Of a stretch of 64,000 nucleotides of DNA, positions 56,885-64,000 are shown piece after piece (the first letter of the stretch is position 1; each line of letters opens with the position of its first letter). Position numbers and translations under genes: made by a program. The stretch lies in assembly GCA_019321725.1 (NCBI GenBank), contig CM033113.1, positions 5,146,001 to 5,210,000 of the forward strand, read 5' to 3'. The notes beneath the pieces are model-generated. The model was not told the DNA's origin. It worked only from the letters and a program-made list of their open reading frames with translations, and ran no database searches. The stretch is from Paulownia fortunei. Taxonomy: Eukaryota > Streptophyta > Magnoliopsida > Lamiales > Paulowniaceae.

Positions 56885-57635
56885 ATGTGAATAAGCCACT
56901 ACATCTAGGATAGCTCTATAAAATTGAAAAAAGAAAAAATAGTTGTATTTTTCAATTGATTATAATGATGATAAAAATATGTTAGACTAACTAATGCAAA
57001 ATTCTATTGAGGGGCAGAGATTTTGTGCTCGGCTATGTGTATGTTGAACAGCTGTCTAGTTTAATGTTGCAGTACATCATTTGGCCAGTCAGTGACAAAA
57101 ATAAGCCACTCTAGAGCATAGGATTTTCCATCAATCATCATACATTATTTCTCTGTGATAAACCCCCATTGTTCACGGGGAAGAGGTTTTCTTTTGGCAT
57201 TTATTTTTGACCCACTTAATGCCCATTGATGACCTCTTGTGCACCTGTCATTGCCACTGCTTTGGCCTTACCAAATCCAGCTGAGGTAGCCACCTTCTTG
57301 TCAACTACAGCATCTTTGTTGCCTTTACTGTTTTCATCTGCCATTGCACCAATGCCTCCCTCAACCCTTTGATCTGCCCAGCTCGGCCTCTCTGTGGCCA
57401 TTGTTGTTTGTCTGCCTTTACATAGATTGTAAAATAAATCCTGTGTTATTAATGTTGTTTCTAAATGGATTGCTGGGTTTGATCCCAACATGCATGGATT
57501 CAATAAGGAATCGTTGCTATCATAAGTGTGTGTGGTGATTAAGATTGTTGCATAATCTACAAAGACTAGAAGAATTTAAATATAACTACAAGAACAGGTA
57601 AGATAGAGATGTAACACGGAGGAACATTAGAAGAG
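56885..57635. repeat. Segmental duplication, left copy
   Basis: Direct copy of about 61810-62520. Shared landmarks: GTGAATAAGCCACTACATCT (56887 and 61811), CCATCAATCATCA/CCATCAATGATCA, the small gene body, TTGTTTCTAAATGGATTGCT/TTGTTTCTAAATAGATTGCT, and CAAAGACTAGAAGAATTTAA. Homology ends at about 57635, where the SS3-derived fragment begins almost at once. Confidence 0.85.
57188..57401 (-). pseudogene. Frameshifted copy of the small WADQ..GFGKAKAVA protein gene
   Basis: The ATG at 57401 begins MATERPSWADQRVEGGIGAM and the frame stays homologous to the copy at 62330 through GFGKAKAVAMTGAQ. An 11-bp deletion, relative to the other copy, then changes the frame and ends the protein at VINGH-stop (57216), losing the conserved basic C-terminal block. 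The DNA for that block (IKWVKNKCQKK) is still present out of frame to about 57188. The presumed 5'-UTR intron acceptor GGCAG before ATG is kept. It probably makes a shortened product of 61 aa or none. Confidence 0.7.
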
Positions 57636-57652
57636 TAGTAACCTCATTCTTG

Positions 57653-57786
57653 CAATTACATGACAGACAACATGCTTCATTAGGTTAAGACCACCATCCA
57701 GAAGTACTGCCTGGAGTAGCAATTACATGACAGACAACATGCTTCATTAGGTTAAGACCACCATCCAGAAGTACTGCCTGGAGTAG
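57653..57786. repeat. Perfect 67-bp tandem duplication
   Basis: Two identical adjacent 67-bp units, each starting CAATTACATGACAGACAACA and ending GCCTGGAGTAG (57653-57719, 57720-57786). It lies at the end of the SS3-derived fragment. The lack of differences suggests a recent event or an assembly artefact. Confidence 0.95.
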
Positions 57787-58361
57787 TGGAACAGAGAAAA
57801 TACAATATGCAAAACATTGAAATATAATCAAAACTGAAACCATAAGGCGTCAGAATAAAATGCCGCATCCACCGAGAGTACTGTGGGAATTTTTCTGTCC
57901 TAACTTCTTTCAAAGAGTAGAAGAGACCAATAATCGATTTAGTCAACAATCGTCCCGTACTCCGGGTTCTCTACGGAAGACATGGAATAGCCCAGAAAGC
58001 GCCGAAGGTTAGACGAATTTACGTATGTCACTGTTGAAACAAACAGTTGGATTATAAATGGTAATGGACCTAATTCAAATGGAAAAGGAAACAAACGCAA
58101 TCAAAATGGAATTTATTATAAATATGATTGTAAGTGGAAAGATTAAAATATGATCTCGCTAGAGAGTACACAAAGTCCATCATATATGCATCCAAGGGAA
58201 CCTTGACTGCTAAAGATGGAAAGAGAGGAAGGAGAGAAAAGGAGTTGCCACCAGATAAAGATATAGAGGACTCTCAAAAGGAGAATGAGCACAACCCACA
58301 AAACCCCTATAAAAATCTCAAAGGATTTGATGTGCAGGCATAACAACCACCATAAACAATA
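57653..58361 (-). pseudogene. Inverted, rearranged fragment of the starch synthase III gene
   Basis: Read on the minus strand, three blocks match SS3 in order. 58361-58143 matches 1719-1937: intron end plus the first ~50 bp of the exon starting 1885, with AGCAG acceptor and TCAAGGTTCCCTTGGATGCA, TATATGATGGACTTTGTGT. About 58098-58035 matches 2205-2265 (CATTTGAATTAGGT). About 57849-57653 matches 2276-2409 (GCCTTATGGTTTCAG, TACTTCTGGATGGTGG, AATGAAGCATGTTGTC). Between the first two blocks about 270 bp of SS3 is missing. Between the last two, about 185 bp of unrelated sequence is inserted. It is non-coding now, with no other SS3 exons alongside. Confidence 0.88.
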
Positions 58362-60450
58362 TATACAATATTATATCCAGTAAATAACATTTATTTGCAT
58401 AGAAAAACATATCATTTAACCAACTATTAAATATTTTATTCTAAAATAGACAATAATATTTCAATCATTCATCAACTCATAATAATTTTTCATCAGTCAT
58501 TACATCAGTCAAATTACCAACCACATATACTATTGGCAACTAAATGACAATTATAACAAGACAAATGACAATTTTGACAAGGAAATGTAATTGAAAAAAT
58601 CTATTCAAAATAAAATTAAATATATTTTTATTATGTTCTCGCAATTAAATACATTAGATTATCATTTCCAAACAATTCATTCGAACATATTCTTTTTCTC
58701 AATATATTTTTCAATTTTAATATCAAAATACATTCTCCTAAAATACTAGAAATAACACTAAATAAAAAAATTCAACAAAAAGAAAATAAACTACATGCAT
58801 ATCAAGGTAGATAATACATTCCAACAATCTAAGATCTAGTTGAACAAGAGGTTCACTCACTCATTGAATTAACAACAAGAAGGTAGATAATACATTCCAA
58901 CAATTTAAGATCTAGTTGAACAAGAGGTTCACTCACTCATTGAATTAACAAGAAGAAGAATACTAAATGGGAGTCCATTACGTTCTTTACAAATTCTAAC
59001 TATATGCTCTTTTGTCTAGTATACGGGATCAAGATATTCTCTGGATTCCATGAAAAGGCGAGTATACAGTCCTTATTTTCTTTAGTTTTTCTTTTTTTTA
59101 TTTACTTTGTCAGTCATTCCTGGCTTTTCTTCTTCATTTTCTTTATCCTGTTTTTCCTTGATGTCTTTTTTATTTCCTTCTCTTTCTTCATCTATGTTCA
59201 ACTTTTTTATTTTCATCCTCCCTTCTCCATCTTTTTTAGTTTCAACTAAATACAAAACTTTCTCAAAAAAATCAAAATTCAAAAAAAAAAAATCTCAACC
59301 AAATCATTTATTTTTTTATCTTTTTTTTAAACATCACCACCACATGAACACAATACACAAACATTCAACTCACACTTATGCGTAGTATCCTAATTAAACT
59401 ACCTTAGATTCTTCAACTCCAAACCCGAAAAAGACGAATGCCCTTGGCATTGAGGAACTGCATATTTGCTTCAAGATAGGACACTGGACAAAGTATTTAT
59501 GCTCTCATCATAACAATACTTTCAAAGTATTTTGATCAAGTGTCTTGATCAAGAAGGCATATTTCTCTTGTTGAAAGATTTGAAAAAATGTATAAGTTTT
59601 TCAAATGTTACAAAATTATCTAGAAACTCTTTGGAACATTATAGATTTTTTTTAGATAATTCTAGAATTTTCCACACAAATATACAATATTGGATGAATG
59701 TTGTGAAGTATTCATATCTACAAGTAGCTAGAGATAAATAGTAGAATGTAAGAGAGAAGTTTAGAAATAGGTTTAAAATTATTTTTTTATTTAAAATTGG
59801 TTTCATGGTTAGACTTTTTCCCAACTAATCTTTTACAAATGTACTTATATAAATTGCATTTTATTTGAAGAAAACTTTTTCTTTTTATAATAATTTTTTT
59901 TTAACATTTAATAATGACCATAAGATATTGATGAAACTATGAATGTTACTACAATTTCTAAATCATATTTTCTAATTTTATAAGTTAGTTTTTATTTTGT
60001 ATTGAATTAAATTTAAATAAGTTCTCATCTTCGTTTAGAAGTCGATATAAGAAATTTATGTATAAATATCACGTATTAGATTTATATTTATTTTTATTTT
60101 TATTTTTTAATAAATAAGAAAAAAATCACAACAAAAAAATAATTTCATATGTAAAAAAATAAATAATTAATATTATATTTTTATGGTCCAATGTCGCACC
60201 CCTATAAAATAATCTTGGCTCCGATCTTGACTCTATAAAGCATCTTCCAACAATTGGATGATTTTGATCTCCACCATTCATTTGAGGAGATAGAAAGTAT
60301 ACCAAGTTGAGAATTCTTTCGTCAAACCTTCTAAATCACCTTCTAATTCACTCCATACCATAACATTGTAACAAATATCGTGTTGGGGTATTATCTGGCA
60401 CCATTAATCACCCTTAATTCGAGTTTTATTCGAGTAAAATATGAAAGAAA
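58362..60450. other. AT-rich intergenic DNA
   Basis: No gene recognised. It contains the 76-bp tandem duplication at 58806-58957 and a T/C-rich low-complexity tract at 59070-59330 whose frames (Ser/Phe or Lys/Glu) are not genes. Confidence 0.5.
58806..58957. repeat. 76-bp tandem duplication
   Basis: Two adjacent units starting GGTAGATAATACATTCCAAC at 58806 and 58882. They differ at only two positions (AATCTAAG/AATTTAAG and CAACAAGAA/CAAGAAGAA). Confidence 0.92.
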
Positions 60451-60499
60451 TGGAAAAAATATTGTTTAATGACCGAATTTGGAAGATTAATTGGAAATA

Positions 60500-61160
60500 A
60501 ATTGGGATTATTCAAGTTTTATTTTTATTTGATTATTTTAAGTATATCGTTTTAATTTTTTGTGTAGCTAATATATAATTTTACAGTTGATTATTATAAG
60601 TGTTTCATCTAAAGTTTGGTATTATTATTTTTTATTATTCTAAATTTATTATCCTAAAGTTTTATCTTAAGTTTCTTTAATTATCTTAAATTTGACTTTG
60701 ATTTTATTTGATGATTCTAAATCTATCATTATAAGATTTGGTGTTAAGTATTATTTGATTACTCCAAGTTTATTATTGTTAATTGTAAGTCCTTATTTAT
60801 AAGTGTAGTTAGTATACAAATTTTTAGTTGATTATAAACTAAAGTTTAGGATTGAATTTTTTGTTGATTAATCTAAGTTTATTATTCTATATTTGTGTTC
60901 TTATTTTTTAAAAATATTTTAAATGTAGCAACTATACAATATTTTAGTTGATTTTATTATAAATGTAGCATAAGGTTTGGTATTTGATTACTCTAACTTT
61001 ATTATTCTAAAATTTTATTCTTATTTTATGTTTTATCTTTAGTATAGTTAGTGTACACTTGTTTAGTTGATTATCCTAAAATTTAATATCATTATTCTTA
61101 TTTGATTATTCTAAATTCATTATCCTAAGTTTTTATAATGTTTTAAATATATTTTTTTCA
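60500..61160 (+). repeat. Dispersed AT-rich repeat, copy 2
   Basis: Direct-orientation relative of 45120-45770. Shared ordered phrases include GTAGTTAGTATACAA, TTTAGGATTGAATTTTTT, CTAAGTTTATTATTCTA and TTTTAAATGTAGCAAC.TATACAAT. Each copy also has internal degenerate repetition of TTATCCTAAGTTT-like words. Confidence 0.65.
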
Positions 61161-61328
61161 CTCTTATTTCATGAACTAAAGTTGGCTTGTTGGATTGAGT
61201 ACCACTCCCACTTTCAAGTGGTTGTGATTGCGAGTTTTAGGATATATACATAATAATCGCCAGGAATTAATGTACTGATGGGAAAAATGATATTCCTACT
61301 TCCATAATTTTTTGCCTTGTCAATTAAA

Positions 61329-61352
61329 ATATATATATATATATATATATAT
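61329..61352. repeat. (AT)n microsatellite
   Basis: About twelve AT units. Confidence 0.9.
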
Positions 61353-61809
61353 TGTATTCCCCATAGTGATTCTTAGATTATTCATGATGGGCATGCACTT
61401 AGATGATGCATGATATCAATTTGCTTCAACATTTGTATGTGAACATAAAATGTTAATATTATTTTTGTTTTACATAGTGTTCGCTTCAAGTTTGAGTTTG
61501 GAAATGGAAGAATATGAATCCAAATCTTAGGTTATTGCCAGACCGAACTGCTTAATTTGGCGAATGAACTCCCTTTTTTGCTCCATTTTTGACAGTACTA
61601 CATTCGAATATAAAAGCTTCTTTGCAGCCCTTCTTTTGTTATAATAATCATAAAGTTTTTCTTATGTTTCTAGCTTATGTATTTGTGGACAACCTCTTTG
61701 TTTCCACGAATAATCATACAGCATCAACTGGTCTGATTCAATTTCCGGCTAAATTGGTAGACAAACTTCCCTGTTATGAAACAATGTTTACTTTAAAAAC
61801 AGGATACAA

Positions 61810-62520
61810 TGTGAATAAGCCACTACATCTAGGATAACTCCATAAAATGAGAAAAAAGAAAAAGAAAATAGTAATTTTAATTGATCAAAATAATGATAGA
61901 ATTATATTCGACTACCTAATGCAAAAATCTATTGAGGCCAAGGATTTTATGCTGGTCTGTGTGGATGTTGAACAGCTGTCTTGCAGTACATGATTTGGCC
62001 AATCAGTGACAAAATAAGCCATTCTAGAGCATATAATTTTCCATCAATGATCACACAAAATCTCTGTGATAAACCTCGATCTGTTGTTCATGTGGAAGAG
62101 GTTTTCTTTTGGCATTTATTTTTGACCCACTTAATGCCCATAGATGTGCCGTTCTTGACCTTTTGTGCACCTGCCATTGCCACTGCTTTGGCCTTACCAA
62201 ATCCAGCTGAGGCAGCCGCCTTCTTGTCATCGCCTCCAGCATCTTTGTTGCTTTTAGTGTTTTCATCTGCCATGGCACCAAAGCCTCCCTCACCCCATTG
62301 ATCTGCCCAGCTCGGCCCCTCCGTGGCCATTGTTGTTTGTCTGCCTATACATACATTGTACAATCAAATCCTGTTGTTATCAATGTTGTTTCTAAATAGA
62401 TTGCTGGTTTTGAAAGAAGCTTTCCCAAAATGCATGGATTGAATAAGGAATTGTTTCTACAAAGACTAGAAGAATTTAAGTGTAACTGAAAGAGCCAGTA
62501 AGATAGAGATGCAATACAGA
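61810..62520. repeat. Segmental duplication, right copy
   Basis: Direct counterpart of 56885-57635, about 4.9 kb away, holding the intact small gene. It has no SS3-derived sequence at its right border. Confidence 0.85.
62088..62330 (-). CDS. Small conserved plant protein of unknown function, 80 aa
   Basis: The ATG at 62330 is preceded by ACAACA and, 10 bp upstream, an intron acceptor TAGGCAG. The 5'-UTR exon probably lies near 62590-62630, where AACAAG/GTACTC gives a donor on the minus strand. The 80-aa product has three parts: an acidic, Trp-containing start (PSWADQWGEGGFGAMADEN), an Ala/Gly/Lys helix (AGFGKAKAVAMAGAQKVKNG) and a basic C-terminus (SMGIKWVKNKCQKKTSST). No signal peptide or membrane segment is seen. 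I recall small unnamed plant proteins with this layout but know no function. The duplicate at 57401 is frameshifted, so this is the likely functional copy; conservation between copies is highest over the coding region and UTRs. Confidence 0.78.
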   Translation of the reverse strand: MATEGPSWADQWGEGGFGAMADENTKSNKDAGGDDKKAAASAGFGKAKAVAMAGAQKVKNGTSMGIKWVKNKCQKKTSST

Positions 62521-62555
62521 AGAACAATAGAAGAACAGCTTAAAATCAGGTTAAA

Positions 62556-62577
62556 TAACACACACACACACACACAG
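62556..62577. repeat. (CA)n microsatellite
   Basis: About eight to nine CA units, within the presumed 5'-UTR intron of the small gene on the minus strand. Confidence 0.85.
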
Positions 62578-62639
62578 AGGGAGTACCTTGTTAAGAAGAT
62601 AATAGAAGAGGACTTAGATTTAGATCAGTTGAATGAAGA

Positions 62640-64000
62640 AACAGAGGATTCTTAAGGAGGAGTTTGAGGGAAGATATTTGGGGTGTCTTTGTGATCTATA
62701 ATTGTGAGATTAAAAAGAGAATGCATGTGGATAGGCTGTCTTTTTAACTAATTCCTTGTTTCTTTAAGAAGAAATGCCAACTCACAGGTTCCTGTCTCTC
62801 TAAGCAATGTTTTGGTTCGGCATGCATTATCCCTTGTTTCTTGTTTTTTTTTTATAATAGCTATTGCCACCCAACTTTCTCTACCCTCTTTGTTTTGTCA
62901 TTTTGTGTCAATTTAGCGAATCCACTGAGCAAATTTTAAGTGATTCTGTTGGAATACAAATTTGGTTGTTGAAATTTGTAGTTCTTGTCATTTAAAAATA
63001 TATCTGGAAAAAATTAAACTGTGGGGCACGACTACTTTAGTGGTTGAGTGTTGAGCTTGTGTGGATTTAGAACAAACTGAGGAACTTCAAGTAGAAGCCT
63101 CCAAATCTTCACCAAGACTTTTTGGTTCTATTATGAGACATTAGGACGTTACATTCTTTGATTTATTGATTTTCCTAGTTCACTCAAATTTGGGATTGCC
63201 CTTTTTCTCTTTTTTCCTTTTCCTTTCAACATCTTTATTCGGAATACTTGGTATGTGCTTTGGGGAAATTAAGAATAGAATTAGAAATAAGAAATTGGAA
63301 AACAGGGACATTAAGATAATGATGTTTTGAGGGCCAGACAGTCACTGAGAACAAATGAATCAAGGGGCATGATTCCCAAGTTAGCAAACAAACTACAAGT
63401 AGGAAATCAAACTATAGTATATTGAAAGTTAACAAATAATTATAAACTCGTTGCAGACCTAGTTCCCTATCCTCAATTAATAATTGGAAACGGCACAAAG
63501 GGCATAAATTACTCTTTTGCAACCATGGAACAACACAATCATGATGGCATGGAAGCAAGGATATTTGAGAGCCCCAATGGTAGGATTATGCAAACAAATA
63601 GGACACAGCTCCATGAGAGTCAACCCCTGATCAACATCTTCCACTCTGATCTTTGGAGTTTGGATAGTGTCCTCAAGAAATCCTCAAGGCACAACTGGGC
63701 CAACTGGCCACGGATATAACGGGATCAAGACTGATTGCCCTATGGCATTAACTGGGTCACCCTTTGGCTGCACCGTCCAAACATCAAGGCCCACAACGAC
63801 AAAGTGTCGAGAGAAGAATTCAATTCGTCGTTAGTCCGCGTAACCTGCCAACTATAATATATGGGCTATGGCTTCGAGTGATTTGAGCACTGGACTTGGA
63901 CTGATAAATCAAACTATATCGAACGATGCACTGACTTTGAGTATCAAGGCTCACCACAAGATACTTTATCACATGTTGAGTTTCTTATTCTTTGTTTTTT
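62640..64000. other. Right-end region without recognised genes
   Basis: Presumed promoter of the small minus-strand gene to about 62900, then AT-rich DNA. The final 500 bp (63500-63950) has more balanced composition. A 64-codon frame starts at 63525, but no family is recognised on either strand. It may be a fragment of something continuing past the window. Confidence 0.4.

Noticed and set aside
59004..59385. Ser/Phe-rich (plus) and Lys/Glu-rich (minus) frames
   Set aside because: Low-complexity TTC/CTT tract; no start context or conserved features.
62051..62293. Second minus-strand frame overlapping the small gene
   Set aside because: Different frame from the conserved protein; in the duplicate at 57.3 kb the MATE.PSWADQ frame is the conserved one.
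63000..63120. tRNA-like word (TAGTGGTTGAGTGTTGAGCT)
   Set aside because: No acceptor stem, no T-loop GTTCGA box at the right distance and no cloverleaf could be drawn.

Overview
The window is nuclear DNA of a eudicot plant. The evidence is AT-rich intergenic DNA, genes split by GT-AG introns, chloroplast starch-metabolism genes, an S40 senescence-family gene, ATG8, MITEs and a Tat-lineage Ty3/gypsy retrotransposon. I cannot name the species.

Layout. (1) 1-14.3 kb, + strand: 3' two-thirds of a soluble starch synthase III gene, 13 exons whose phases all agree, with N-terminal exons outside the window. Its 4.1-kb intron (9139-13203) holds two inverted-repeat elements. One is PIF/Harbinger (Tourist)-like with TAA duplications and an AT-repeat core; the other is a second long-TIR element. 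(2) 16.2-26.7 kb: a complete but dead Tat-type LTR retrotransposon with 5-bp target-site duplication CTAAA, LTRs, PBS, gag-PR-RT-RNH-aRNH-INT relics, a ~90-bp minisatellite in its 3' region, and an antisense gene relic resembling the 'putative gypsy type transposon' family. (3) 30.4-31.0 kb: single-exon S40/DUF584 gene with a TATA box. (4) 31-46.9 kb: AT-rich, gene-poor DNA with a degenerate ~84-bp tandem array, one copy of a dispersed AT-rich repeat, microsatellites and a few exon-like fragments I cannot name. (5) 46.9-47.2 kb: a two-exon gene for a 59-aa single-pass membrane protein. (6) 52.4-53.4 kb, - strand: truncated and frameshifted beta-amylase pseudogene. (7) 55.0-56.6 kb, + strand: intact five-exon ATG8. 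(8) 56.9-62.6 kb: a direct segmental duplication carrying two copies of a small unnamed gene (- strand). The 57.3-kb copy is frameshifted and the 62.2-kb copy is intact. Directly abutting the broken copy is a rearranged inverted fragment of the starch synthase III gene from the left end of the window.

The intact genes serve different processes: starch synthesis (SS3), senescence regulation (S40) and autophagy (ATG8). They are ordinary neighbours, not an operon. The unusual content is genome-structural: the Tat element with antisense ORF and minisatellite, the SS3 relic beside a gene duplication, and the beta-amylase remnant. I found no rRNA, tRNA, CRISPR or prokaryote-type system.
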